64,000 nt of DNA. It comes from Armatimonas rosea (lineage in GTDB: Bacteria; Armatimonadota; Armatimonadia; Armatimonadales; Armatimonadaceae). The notes under the pieces are model-generated. The model was not told the origin of the DNA. It searched no databases and saw only the letters and a list, made by a program, of their open reading frames with translations. The position numbers were made by a program, and so were the translations under genes. Shown here piece after piece: positions 1 to 7,547 of the stretch. Numbering within the stretch: position 1 is the first letter of the stretch; each line of letters begins with the position of its first letter. The DNA lies in assembly GCF_014202505.1 (NCBI RefSeq), contig NZ_JACHGW010000002.1:558001-622000 (forward strand), given 5' to 3'.

Positions 1-1
1 C

Positions 2-826
2 AAGATCGCCGCGACCCTGGCGTCCACGGGAACACCCGCGCTCTTTCTCCACCCTGCTGAGGCGATGCACGGCGATCTGGGGATGGCGGCACCGGGCGAT
101 ACGGCGCTGGTTCTCTCCAACTCAGGGGAGTCCGACGAGCTACGGGCGCTGCTGCCGGCTCTCAAGCGCCGGGTCTCGTGCCTGATTGCGATGACAGGTC
201 GCCGTGAGTCGACGCTAGGACGGGCCGCCGACTTTATCCTCGATACCAGTGTTCCCCGTGAGGCCTGCCCCATGAACCTCGCCCCGACCACCTCGACCAC
301 GGCGATGCTGGCACTCGGGGATGCCCTGGCGGTGGCGGTGATGGAGGCGCGCGGCTTTCGCTCCGAGGACTACGCGCGGCTCCATCCTGCGGGCTCGCTG
401 GGGCGGCGGCTCCTGCTGAAGGTCTCGGACTTGATGCGGAGCGGCGATGAGCTTGCGGTCGTGCCGGAGAGTGTCACGGTCCACGATGCCATGACCGCCA
501 TCACACGGGCACGCGCCGGGCTGGCCTGTGTGGTAGATGGCCAAGGGCGGCTCGTGGGGGTGCTCTCCGATGGCGACTCACGGCGCTTCTTTGTCCAGAT
601 CGGCCCCGAGGCCTGGGACCGGCCCGTCACCGAGGCGATGACCCAAAATCCACGGCTGATCGAGGGGGATCCCCTGGCCGCTGAGGCGATGGAGAGCTTT
701 GAGAGCGGCCCACTACGCTTTGGGGACATGCCGATTGTTGATAGCGAAGGCCGGCCTGTGGGGGTGCTGACCCTCAAGGACCTCGTCCGTGCGGGAATTC
801 TTCCACCAAGTAGTCGCGATGAATGA
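2..826 (+). CDS. kdsD: Arabinose-5-phosphate isomerase KdsD/KpsF, 5' end outside the window
   Basis: Interconverts ribulose-5-phosphate and arabinose-5-phosphate, the first committed step of Kdo synthesis for LPS. The reading frame is open from base 2, reading KIAATLASTGTPALFLHP, so the true start lies upstream of the window; the Met at 65 is internal. The visible part is the second half of a SIS sugar-isomerase domain (LSNSGESDELRALLP, then the conserved LAPTTSTTAMLALGDALA), followed by two CBS domains (about 417-600 and 625-810). SIS plus two CBS is the standard architecture of the family. The stop overlaps the start of kdsC by 8 bases, so the two Kdo genes are translationally coupled. Confident on family. 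Confidence 0.93.
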   Translation, partial: KIAATLASTGTPALFLHPAEAMHGDLGMAAPGDTALVLSNSGESDELRALLPALKRRVSCLIAMTGRRESTLGRAADFILDTSVPREACPMNLAPTTSTTAMLALGDALAVAVMEARGFRSEDYARLHPAGSLGRRLLLKVSDLMRSGDELAVVPESVTVHDAMTAITRARAGLACVVDGQGRLVGVLSDGDSRRFFVQIGPEAWDRPVTEAMTQNPRLIEGDPLAAEAMESFESGPLRFGDMPIVDSEGRPVGVLTLKDLVRAGILPPSSRDE

Positions 827-1370
827 CGATCTTACGGCGCGGTTGGCGCGCATTCGCTTGCTGGCACTTGATGTCGATGGCACCCTGACCGATGGGGGAA
901 TCTACTTTGGGGCCAATGGGGAGGAGCTTAAACGCTTTCATACCCAGGATGGTCTGGGCATTGTCTTGGCGCGTGGGGTGGGGCTCCAGGTTGCCTGGGT
1001 GACGGGGCGAGACTCGAGCATTGTCTGGCGGCGCTCGCAGGAGCTGGCGACCCCGCGCCATCTGGTGATGCAGGGAGTCAAAGACAAGGTCAAGGCGCTG
1101 GAGTTCTTGGCGCGGGAGACCCAGGTCTCGCTGAGCGAGGTGGCCTTTATGGGCGATGACCTCAACGACCTCCCCGCGATGAGCGAGGCGGAGGTGGCGC
1201 TCTGCCCTGCGGATGCGGCCTCGCACGTGCTCCGCGCCGCAGACTGGGTCGCGAGTCGGCGGGGGGGAGAGGGCGCGGTGCGTGAGGCAATCGAGCTGAT
1301 CCTCACGGCGCGTGGGGACTACGACCGTGCGGTGGCGCTCTATCTGGAAAAGCTAGCACCCGGGCAGTAA
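819..1370 (+). CDS. kdsC: 3-deoxy-D-manno-octulosonate-8-phosphate phosphatase KdsC
   Basis: HAD-family phosphatase that removes phosphate from Kdo-8-P. The nucleophile motif DVDGTLTDG lies near the N-terminus, and the later HAD motif GDDLNDLPAM binds the metal. The protein is short (about 183 residues) and lacks a cap domain, as expected for KdsC. A longer reading from GTG 789 exists, but ATG 819 overlaps the kdsD stop (ATGAATGA) and gives the usual family length, so 819 is preferred. Direct neighbour of kdsD in one operon; together they show that the cell makes Kdo. Confidence 0.92.
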   Translation: MNDDLTARLARIRLLALDVDGTLTDGGIYFGANGEELKRFHTQDGLGIVLARGVGLQVAWVTGRDSSIVWRRSQELATPRHLVMQGVKDKVKALEFLARETQVSLSEVAFMGDDLNDLPAMSEAEVALCPADAASHVLRAADWVASRRGGEGAVREAIELILTARGDYDRAVALYLEKLAPGQ

Positions 1371-1373
1371 ACC

Positions 1374-2054
1374 ATGGAAAAACAAGGCACAGATGAGCAG
1401 CGGCGGCGGGGGCGGCGACCCGTGGATGCCCGTGCGCGTCGGGAGCGGGTGGAGAAGGCGATCCAGGAGCTAGAGAGCCTCAACCTACCCTTTACCATGC
1501 AGGATGTCGCGGACCGTGCGGATGTCTCGCGGGCGACTCTCTACCGGGATGCGGCACTCCGCGACCTTGTCGGCTCGCGGGGCGATGGCCCGAAGGTGCG
1601 CCCGGCAGACTCCCGCTCCGTGGCACAGCTCGAAGAGGAGCGCAAGGGGCTTCTCTCGGAGCGGCGTGCCCTGCGGCGTGAGCTCGACGAGACTAAGAAG
1701 CGTGTCAATGAGCTCCTGGAGCGCTGTGCAGCCCTAGAGCGTGAGCAGCGGGAGCGTCCTGCCGCCCCCGAGCAGCCCAGCCAGAGTGAGTCCGAGAAGA
1801 TTCGTGCCCAGGCCTACGCCGATGGATTTGCGGCGGGAACGCGGGCCGCGATGCAGCGGGGTGGGACTCGTCCGGGCGTGGTGAGTACCGGTGGGCTCTC
1901 CAGCGCTGCGGCGCGTCTTCCCCGGGCCTCAGTGCTCTCGGCGCGGCGTACTCTGGCCCGTGCGCTCCACCCCGATTTGTTTGCACAAGACCCTGCCACG
2001 CAGCTTCTTGCAACTGAAATCCTCAAGCAATTGAACAGTCTTGCCGATAAATAA
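1374..2054 (+). CDS. HTH / coiled-coil protein with a J-domain-like C-terminus
   Basis: Unnamed protein of 226 residues, starting 3 bases after the kdsC stop and probably in its operon. Residues 1-60 are basic, then carry a helix-turn-helix of the type seen in TetR and in DUF6262-like proteins (FTMQDVADRADVSRATLYRD). Residues 80-130 are a charged coiled coil. Residues 135-165 have a YADGFAAGTRAAMQRGG stretch. The last 35 residues read LARALHPDLFAQDP followed by EILKQLNSL, resembling the HPD loop (HPD at 199-201) and final helix of a J-domain. A DNA-binding role is inferred from the HTH; the J-like tail is my pattern match and needs a structure model. Confidence 0.6.
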   Translation: MEKQGTDEQRRRGRRPVDARARRERVEKAIQELESLNLPFTMQDVADRADVSRATLYRDAALRDLVGSRGDGPKVRPADSRSVAQLEEERKGLLSERRALRRELDETKKRVNELLERCAALEREQRERPAAPEQPSQSESEKIRAQAYADGFAAGTRAAMQRGGTRPGVVSTGGLSSAAARLPRASVLSARRTLARALHPDLFAQDPATQLLATEILKQLNSLADK

Positions 2055-2077
2055 ACTCGAATACGTTTTTTTATCGG
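2044..2077. other. A/T-rich 12-bp hairpin before the 3D-domain gene
   Basis: CCGATAAATAAA (2044-2055) pairs with TTTTTTTATCGG (2066-2077) with one T-T mismatch around a 10-base loop. It begins inside the last codons of the upstream gene and ends at a GGAGG (2076-2080). It may be a terminator for the upstream gene or a structure masking a ribosome site; the sequence does not decide. Confidence 0.4.
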
Positions 2078-2113
2078 AGGATTGTTGTTATCGTACGTTT
2101 TATTTCAACGGAA

Positions 2114-2593
2114 GTGCAAGTGATTGCTGCCGTTTTACTTACAGGAGTTGGTGTTCTGTTTGGTGGAGCGGTCTATTCGAAAAATAGTGCACCGCGGTCG
2201 CGGAGAGTGCCTGTCGTGCGCCCCCGTGCAGCTTCGCAGCGTATGTCCCCGCCACGACGGCGCTGGGATAGCTCTCTGGGGAGTCACCCCAGCCGAGGAA
2301 GCTACCGTCGCTGCCTCACGGTCACGGCCACAGCCTACCAGCCCATCGACGACCCCATCGAGGGGGGGCGCTGGACCAAGACGGAGCGTGATGGACGTGC
2401 GGTCCACGGTGTCGCCGTGGACCCCAAGATTGTCCCTTTGGGAACACGTCTCTGGATTCCGGGGTATGGCCATGCGATCGCCGACGACATTGGAGGAGCG
2501 ATTAAAGGCCACCGGATTGATCTACGAATGCAGAGTGCAGACAACATGCGGCGCTGGGGTGTCCGCCGTGTGCAGCTCTATGTCTTGGATTAG
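2114..2593 (+). CDS. 3D-domain (MltA/RlpA-like fold) exported protein
   Basis: Has the 3D domain named for three conserved aspartates: VDPKIVPLGTRLWIPGYG, AIADDIGGAIKG and RIDLRM in the last 70 residues. Related domains occur in MltA-type lytic transglycosylases and resuscitation-promoting factors, so a peptidoglycan role is likely. Residues 2-20 form a hydrophobic signal or anchor (VIAAVLLTGVGVLFGGAVY). An arginine- and serine-rich linker of about 40 residues follows. The start is uncertain: GTG 2114 or GTG 2120, neither with a good Shine-Dalgarno; the GGAGG at 2076-2080 is about 33 bases upstream. The stop overlaps the convergent ArsR gene by 4 bases. Confidence 0.75.
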   Translation: MQVIAAVLLTGVGVLFGGAVYSKNSAPRSRRVPVVRPRAASQRMSPPRRRWDSSLGSHPSRGSYRRCLTVTATAYQPIDDPIEGGRWTKTERDGRAVHGVAVDPKIVPLGTRLWIPGYGHAIADDIGGAIKGHRIDLRMQSADNMRRWGVRRVQLYVLD

Positions 2594-2949
2594 TTAGACT
2601 CGTGAGTGCGGATGCAGTCGAGGAAATAGAGTGAGGCGCGGTTAGAAATCGAGTAATAGACGCAATTACCACGTCGCTCTGCGGATAGGATTCCGCTATC
2701 GCGCATAATTTTTAGCTGTTGGCTGACAATGGCTTGTTGCGCTCCCTCGGATGCATCCACAATTTCAGTCACTCTTTGAGGTGAACCTGATTTTTCAAGA
2801 AAATCTAGGATTCTAAGGCGTAAAGGATGAGATAGGACTCGAATTGTTGGCGCAATGCGCTCAAGGGTGGGCATGTCTAAGGTATAGTTTGTCATGGATT
2901 TATTGTTTAGATTGGTAATCGGCTTCGTCATAATGTTTGTACCGGGCAT
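2590..2949 (-). CDS. ArsR-family winged-helix transcriptional regulator
   Basis: Small HTH repressor. LSHPLRLRILDFL (about 40-52) is the ArsR entry helix, and IVSQQLKIMRDSGILSAERR with CVYYSI gives the recognition helix and wing. The classical metal-binding ELCVCDL motif in helix 3 is absent (VTEIVDASEG instead), so it probably does not sense arsenic or cadmium by that site. ATGs at 2949, 2931 and 2895 are all possible; the extra 18 residues at the N-terminus look non-conserved, so a later start is likely. The gene is visibly richer in A/T than its neighbours. It lies 30 bases downstream of mqnB on the same strand. Confidence 0.82.
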   Translation of the reverse strand: MPGTNIMTKPITNLNNKSMTNYTLDMPTLERIAPTIRVLSHPLRLRILDFLEKSGSPQRVTEIVDASEGAQQAIVSQQLKIMRDSGILSAERRGNCVYYSISNRASLYFLDCIRTHESN

Positions 2950-2979
2950 ATGACGGCCTATAGGATTAGATGTGTTCCA

Positions 2980-3600
2980 CTATATTTTGTGAAAAAATAC
3001 ACTCTTTATTGTATCCTGTTGCAGGAACTTTCCAAGACGCTCTCTCGACAAATGAAGATTCTCCGGGCGCATGTCGCGCTGGGCGGCGATATTGCTAATG
3101 GCACGAAGCTCACAGACCGGAATCTGCCAGTGGTGGCCCAGCTGTGCCAGGGCGGCACCCTCCATGGTCTCAAAGTGCGCCGAGAAAAGCTCGCGGCGCT
3201 GTGCCCCTTGTGTGTCGGTGCCCGTGCAGGTCTGCACCGTGCAACCGCGTCCTTGAGGGAGCCCTAGCGCTGTAGGGATGTGGAGCGCAAGGGGCTCGGC
3301 ATAGAACGCGCCAAAGGGGCTGTCTTGGATCGGGCGGAAGTGGGGAGGCTCGGGGAGGGCGAAGCCGACATCGCCCCAGACCTCGCTCTCCCCCACCACA
3401 AGGTCCCCAATGGCCAGGCCACTCCCCGGATAGGCCCCAGCGATTCCGATATTGACGATCAGATCGACAGCGGGGCGCTCTAGGAGAGCCATAAAGGTTG
3501 CGGGCGCTCCCACGCCCGTGACACGGAGGGAGACCCCGTCTTCAGGCTCCCCCCAAGCCGAGAGCTCCCACTCGGTCGCCGCGCAGACAAGCAGGCGCAT
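2980..3600 (-). CDS. mqnB: Futalosine hydrolase MqnB
   Basis: Nucleosidase that splits futalosine into hypoxanthine and dehypoxanthine-futalosine in the alternative (futalosine) menaquinone pathway. Family marks: ACAATEWE near the N-terminus, LIVNIGIAGAY for the base pocket, FETMEGAALAQLG around the ribose-binding Glu-Met-Glu, and LRAISNIAAQRD with the terminal catalytic Asp region. The length of 206 matches MqnB. MTA/SAH nucleosidases are related, but FETMEGAA and ISNIAAQRD point to futalosine. It starts 3 bases after the ADP-ribosylglycohydrolase stop and so is cotranscribed with it. No other mqn gene is in the window. Confidence 0.85.
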   Translation of the reverse strand: MRLLVCAATEWELSAWGEPEDGVSLRVTGVGAPATFMALLERPAVDLIVNIGIAGAYPGSGLAIGDLVVGESEVWGDVGFALPEPPHFRPIQDSPFGAFYAEPLALHIPTALGLPQGRGCTVQTCTGTDTQGAQRRELFSAHFETMEGAALAQLGHHWQIPVCELRAISNIAAQRDMRPENLHLSRERLGKFLQQDTIKSVFFHKI

Positions 3601-3603
3601 GGG

Positions 3604-5742
3604 CTAGACAGGCTCGATGCGAACGGGGCCAAACGCGGCGTTGCCAACGGTAGCCTGAAGTCCGATCGCGCCACTTGCCTGGCTCGCGGGGATCGTCCCC
3701 TCCAGGAGCTGTACCACCAACCCGTCCTCGACCGAGGCGGTGATCCGGCCATCGCTGTGGACACTCAAGGCGAGGCGGTAGGGATGGTCGTACTGCCACT
3801 GGATACTGGCATCGGAGAGAACCGCGGTCTGCTCGTCCTGGGTCCAGATCAGCCGTGCGGCACCGTCGGGGGAGAGCACCAGCGCGACATGCCGGCGGAG
3901 GCCGCGGACCGCTGCCATGAGGCCGATCCCATCCGCGAGGTGAGCCTGCGCGAGGGTATGGACACTGTAGTCGCTCCAGTCCGAGCTGCCTTGGAAGACA
4001 TAGCCGGTTCCCTCGTTCTGGATCAGTCGATGCGGGAAGGAGTCGTTGCGTGCGCTAAAGTGCTCGGCGGCATCGACCCAGGCGCGCTTCCAGGCCGTCC
4101 CTTCACCGGGGCCAAGTGTGACCTCAGGAATCCCCGTCCAGCCCAGCCAGTCCAGGTAGAGCGCACCATCCCCGCTGTTTCCTCCGATCTTAACCCCGAC
4201 CTCCGCGATGGGACCGTCCACATCGGGGAGCTGCCAGGAGAGGTTGCCAAAGTCGCCGGGGTCCAGGGCCGAGAGAGGGCCGCGGAGGGTCTCCAGGGTG
4301 TCGTTCTTGCCGTAGTAGCGGACGTAGAGCCGAACCGCCGCAGGGCGTGTGTTGGTCTCGTCGGCGACCACGCGGGCGCGCACGAGCTGGCCAGGGTAGA
4401 GCCGTGGGGAGGCGATCAGGCTGTAGCCGGGCATGCTGAGGGCATCGGGCGGGGTAAAGGTCGCGGTCGCCACCCGCGCGGTTCGCCCCGGTCCCACACC
4501 CGTGTACGAGATCTTCAGTGCGCGCTCGTCATTGGCCACCCCTGCGCCTTCCGCAAGCGAGCCTAGCACGACATTCTCCAGCCGAACCGTCCCGCGCGAC
4601 TCGGTGGAGTCCTCGGGGACAAAGCCTTGCACACTCCCCGGAAGGGCGAAGTGGTACTGCATCCCATTGTTGGGCATGAGCGGGCGCATCCCCTGCATGG
4701 CGCGCGCAGTATTGACGATCTGGTAGGTCACGGTGCCGGCATCGGTGATCGCCCGGCCCCCATCGGCGGTAGGGAGGTACATACGGTCCGCAACGGGGGT
4801 GCGGAAGTCGGCACCACGGTTGATACCCACCAGCCCATTCTTAATGCCTAGGATGCAGCCCACGTTGCCGCTGTTGCAGTCTGTGTCCCAGCCGGCCGTG
4901 TTGGCGATCATCAGCGACTTTTGGAAGTCATCGTCGCCGTAGAGTAGCGCCAGGATAATCACAGCATGGTTGGGAACCATGTGGCACCCGCCCCCAAACT
5001 TGTCGTAGCCGTAGGTCTCCTCGATCTTGCGCAGGGTCGTCCGCCAGTCCCGGGGCTCGTCGGCGTGCCACCCGCGGATATCGTGGATAAGCTTCCAGAT
5101 CACCGAGGCGCGAGGGATGTAGGTGACGGCCTGGTCTAGCAGACGGTTCAGGCTGCTCTCGGTGAAGGCCAGAGCCTCCATCGCCGCGATCACCTGCGCG
5201 CCGTAGATCGCCTCACCATCGTGGGAGACACTGGCCGCACGCTGGGCCAGCCCCGCCGCTTTATCCGGGTCGCCGGGGCAGAGCATCGCCCAGCCGTCGA
5301 TAAAGATCTGTGCCCCGATCTGCTCGGCCACGACCTGCCCGTTCATCTCGATACTGCCCGAGGCGGGCGGCATGACACCGTGCTTGAGGCGCAGGTAGGC
5401 CGTGTGCTCGGTGCTGACCCCCATGCCCCCCCACCAGAGCACGGTCCGCTTCTCGATTAAATAGTTCAGCCAGGTCTTACCGACTTGCTCCGCCGTGATG
5501 TCGTAGGGGTTGTTGTGGTCGGGGAAGGCGCGCGGGAAGGTAAAGGTCCCCGAGATGTCGTCGTCGGTGACGATCAAGGGCTTGCCAAGCTTGTCGTGGA
5601 CGTAGTACCAGACCTCACCTAGCTCTTTCTCTATCTGGGCATTGCTCCAGCCCTCAAAAGGCCGCCCCAGATAGACACCAATGATCTTGCCGAGCACACC
5701 CGCATAGACGCGCTCCTCGTAGTCGGTAGGCAGGGAAAACAT
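3604..5742 (-). CDS. ADP-ribosylglycohydrolase-family protein with C-terminal binding domains
   Basis: 712 residues, about twice the length of a plain ADP-ribosylglycohydrolase. Residues 1-340 carry the family fold: ERVYAGVLGKIIGVYLGRP at the start, TDDDISGTF as the first metal site and NTAGWDTDCNSGNVG as the second acidic metal site. Residues 380-560 form a beta-rich region (LYVRYYGKNDTLETL, GDGALYLDWLGWTG) like a carbohydrate-binding module. Residues 590-712 look like a concanavalin/LamG or DUF1080-type domain (QGSSDWSDYSVHTL ... ASGAIGLQA). No signal peptide. With the sugar-binding-like tail it may act on an N-glycoside rather than on ADP-ribosylated protein; this is inference. It has a leaderless-type promoter. 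Confidence 0.85.
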   Translation of the reverse strand: MFSLPTDYEERVYAGVLGKIIGVYLGRPFEGWSNAQIEKELGEVWYYVHDKLGKPLIVTDDDISGTFTFPRAFPDHNNPYDITAEQVGKTWLNYLIEKRTVLWWGGMGVSTEHTAYLRLKHGVMPPASGSIEMNGQVVAEQIGAQIFIDGWAMLCPGDPDKAAGLAQRAASVSHDGEAIYGAQVIAAMEALAFTESSLNRLLDQAVTYIPRASVIWKLIHDIRGWHADEPRDWRTTLRKIEETYGYDKFGGGCHMVPNHAVIILALLYGDDDFQKSLMIANTAGWDTDCNSGNVGCILGIKNGLVGINRGADFRTPVADRMYLPTADGGRAITDAGTVTYQIVNTARAMQGMRPLMPNNGMQYHFALPGSVQGFVPEDSTESRGTVRLENVVLGSLAEGAGVANDERALKISYTGVGPGRTARVATATFTPPDALSMPGYSLIASPRLYPGQLVRARVVADETNTRPAAVRLYVRYYGKNDTLETLRGPLSALDPGDFGNLSWQLPDVDGPIAEVGVKIGGNSGDGALYLDWLGWTGIPEVTLGPGEGTAWKRAWVDAAEHFSARNDSFPHRLIQNEGTGYVFQGSSDWSDYSVHTLAQAHLADGIGLMAAVRGLRRHVALVLSPDGAARLIWTQDEQTAVLSDASIQWQYDHPYRLALSVHSDGRITASVEDGLVVQLLEGTIPASQASGAIGLQATVGNAAFGPVRIEPV

Positions 5743-5748
5743 GAAGTG

Positions 5749-5754
5749 ATTTTA
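5749..5754 (-). promoter_or_regulatory. -10 box GG-TAAAAT, 6 bases before the start of the ADP-ribosylglycohydrolase
   Basis: On the minus strand AAGGTAAAATCACTTCATG: a TAAAAT hexamer preceded by GG, 6 bases before the ATG at 5742. The spacing leaves no room for a 5' UTR, so the mRNA is predicted leaderless. No clear -35. Confidence 0.6.
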
Positions 5755-5818
5755 CCTTAATTTCTCCTTTACTTCTGGTGCTTTAGCACTTCCTGGTAGT
5801 GCCGCGATAGAGTGGGTG

Positions 5819-6808
5819 ATGCGGATAGAAAAAACTGCCGAGGACGACGAAGAAGAAGCACGCGACGTTCCCGATGAATTTGATGCGTTTGATGAGCTCG
5901 ACGACGACGAGCCCGAGGGGTTTGAGCGCTTTCACGACACCCGTGTGACCTCGAAGGCGAAGAAGAAGCACGCCGAGATGGCCAAGGCGCTGGCTGCCGA
6001 CGAGGGCAATGTGCTCTTTGAGACGACCTACAAGCCCAGCCGCCACGAGGCCACCTGGCTCTACGGGTCGCTGCGGCCGTTCTTCGAGGAGCAAAAGCTG
6101 ATCGACGATGTCTTCTTCCAGGTCAAGGGCGGCAAGGAGGCGAGTGTCTACTGCTGCCATGTCCACCCCGATGCTCAGGCGGCGCTGGGAGCCGAGCTGG
6201 TGGCGGCCAAGGTCTACCGCCCCCGGCAGTTCCGCAACCTGAGAAACGATGCGCTGTACCGCCAGGGTCGCGCGATCCTCACCGACGATGGCAGGGAGGC
6301 GAAGGCCACCGACACGCGCCTGATGCGGGCACTGGGCAAGAAGACCGAGTTTGGGCAGCAGGTCCAGCACTCCAGCTGGCTGCTCTACGAGTACACCACC
6401 CTCCAAGCCCTCTTCACCGCCGGCTGCGCGGTCCCCGAGCCCTACGCCGTGGGGGAGAATGCGATTTTAATGGGCTATGTCGGGGAAGAGACCCGCGCGG
6501 CCTCGACCTTGATCGAGCTGGTCCTGCCCCGCGCCGAGGCGCAAAAAGTCTTCGATCAGCTCAAAGAGAGCCTGGCGATCCTGGTGGGAATGGGCCTGGT
6601 CCACGGCGACCTCTCCGCCTACAATGTCCTCTACGACGGCGACAAGCCGACGATTATTGACCTGCCGCAGGTGGTGCGCTTCGACCAGAACGAGCACGCC
6701 GAGGCGATCTTTCTGCGGGATCTCACTCGCCTCTGTGACTACTTCCGCCGCGCCGGGGTGGTCTGCGATCCCGAGGCACTTGCACGGGAGCTACGGCAGG
6801 CCCCCTGA
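5819..6808 (+). CDS. RIO1-like serine protein kinase
   Basis: RIO-family atypical kinase. After an acidic, low-complexity N-terminus (about 45 residues), the kinase begins near residue 95 with VFFQVKGGKEASVYCC, the RIO glycine loop, then LVAAKVYRPRQFRNL with the ATP-binding lysine. The catalytic loop is LVHGDLSAYNVLY and the metal-binding Asp is in PTIIDLPQVV. Bacterial RIO kinases are widespread but their substrates are mostly unknown; archaeal and eukaryotic relatives act in small-subunit ribosome maturation. GTG at 5816 directly precedes the chosen ATG. Ends in a strong hairpin terminator that overlaps its stop codon. Confidence 0.88.
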   Translation: MRIEKTAEDDEEEARDVPDEFDAFDELDDDEPEGFERFHDTRVTSKAKKKHAEMAKALAADEGNVLFETTYKPSRHEATWLYGSLRPFFEEQKLIDDVFFQVKGGKEASVYCCHVHPDAQAALGAELVAAKVYRPRQFRNLRNDALYRQGRAILTDDGREAKATDTRLMRALGKKTEFGQQVQHSSWLLYEYTTLQALFTAGCAVPEPYAVGENAILMGYVGEETRAASTLIELVLPRAEAQKVFDQLKESLAILVGMGLVHGDLSAYNVLYDGDKPTIIDLPQVVRFDQNEHAEAIFLRDLTRLCDYFRRAGVVCDPEALARELRQAP

Positions 6809-6839
6809 CCCCCACAAGTGGGGGTTAGGGGGCCTTTTT
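6799..6839 (+). terminator. Hairpin terminator, related to the C/G-rich dispersed palindrome
   Basis: A 17-bp arm at 6799-6815 and its partner at 6818-6834 enclose a 2-base loop and are followed by TTTTT. One T-G wobble aside the pairing is complete. It contains the stop of the RIO kinase gene, and its right side covers the stop region of the convergent membrane-protein gene. Its arm order CCCCC-TGA-CCCCC ... GGGGG-TTA-GGGGG resembles the units flanking the DUF559 gene at 56.5-57 kb. Confidence 0.8.
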
Positions 6840-7439
6840 CCGGGGCTGGAGCGCGGCGAAGCACTCCCGCAGGAAGGCGAGGAGCCCCCCGAGAACCGCA
6901 CCGTGGAGGGTGGAGATGAGAACCACGGTCAAGAGACCCGGCGCCGGGCCGACCGCGATCAGGTTGTAGAGCAGGTCGATAATAAAAAAGGCGATCCCGC
7001 TGTAGAGCGCCGCGAGGCGTGGCGACCACTTCCGCAGAAAGACAAACGCGCCGATAGGCAGGCAGGCATTGATCACTAGTGGGGACTGTGCGGCCGGGGG
7101 AGCGTTGAGGCGCAGGAAGGCGCAGATCACCTCCAGAAGCCAGGGGCTCAGAAAGATCGCCAGGCTCATTCCCAGCGCGACCCGTGCGGCCTTGGGACGG
7201 CCCGCCGCGGAGCAGAATCCCGTGATCGCCCCGAGCAGGGCATAGAGGAGCCAGGCATTCTCCTGCCCGATCCGCATCTCCGGGTTCTGGAAGCGCGCCA
7301 GCGTGGTCATCACCGCCGCTCCGATCGTCCCCGCCGCGACTCCGCCAAGCCAAGAGACAGCCGACTGGGCCGGAGTCTCCTTCTGGATTGCCGTCTCCGC
7401 GGTGATCGTCTCTTCCTCACGGACTGCTTGGCGCTGCAT
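6825..7439 (-). CDS. Multi-pass membrane protein of unknown function
   Basis: 204 residues with about six hydrophobic segments: WLGGVAAGTIGAAVMTTLA, WLLYALLGAITGFCSA, ALGMSLAIFLSPWLLEVI, LVINACLPIGAFVFL, LYSGIAFFIIDLLYNLI and LTVVLISTLHGAVLGGLLAF. The N-terminal 25 residues are polar and glutamate-rich; the C-terminus is short and basic. I recognise no family. Transcribed convergently with the RIO kinase and divergently from lon. A GATACT 8 bases before the start may be its promoter. Confidence 0.65.
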   Translation of the reverse strand: MQRQAVREEETITAETAIQKETPAQSAVSWLGGVAAGTIGAAVMTTLARFQNPEMRIGQENAWLLYALLGAITGFCSAAGRPKAARVALGMSLAIFLSPWLLEVICAFLRLNAPPAAQSPLVINACLPIGAFVFLRKWSPRLAALYSGIAFFIIDLLYNLIAVGPAPGLLTVVLISTLHGAVLGGLLAFLRECFAALQPRKKAP

Positions 7440-7535
7440 AGAGGAAAAGTATCGCAGAAATAGCCCCTCCGCAACTCTGGGGAGGCACTAAGGCAACTCT
7501 CGCACTTTGGCGGTGGCAGTCGTGGAGGGGCTTGG

Positions 7536-7541
7536 TACAAT
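7536..7541 (+). promoter_or_regulatory. -10 box GG-TACAAT, 6 bases before lon
   Basis: CTTGGTACAATGAGCAAATG: TACAAT preceded by GG, 6 bases before the ATG at 7548. No Shine-Dalgarno fits between box and start, so lon is predicted to have a leaderless mRNA. No consensus -35 at 16-18 bases. No heat-shock CIRCE element was seen. Confidence 0.6.
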
Positions 7542-7547
7542 GAGCAA

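Noticed and set aside
2082-2123. 13-codon TTG frame after GGAGG, upstream of the 3D-domain gene
   Set aside because: The GGAGG is only 1 base from the TTG, too close for a ribosome site, and the frame has no box in front.
3757-4566. 269-residue open frame antisense to the ADP-ribosylglycohydrolase
   Set aside because: Low-complexity translation typical of the opposite strand of a GC-rich gene, while the minus-strand frame has intact family motifs.
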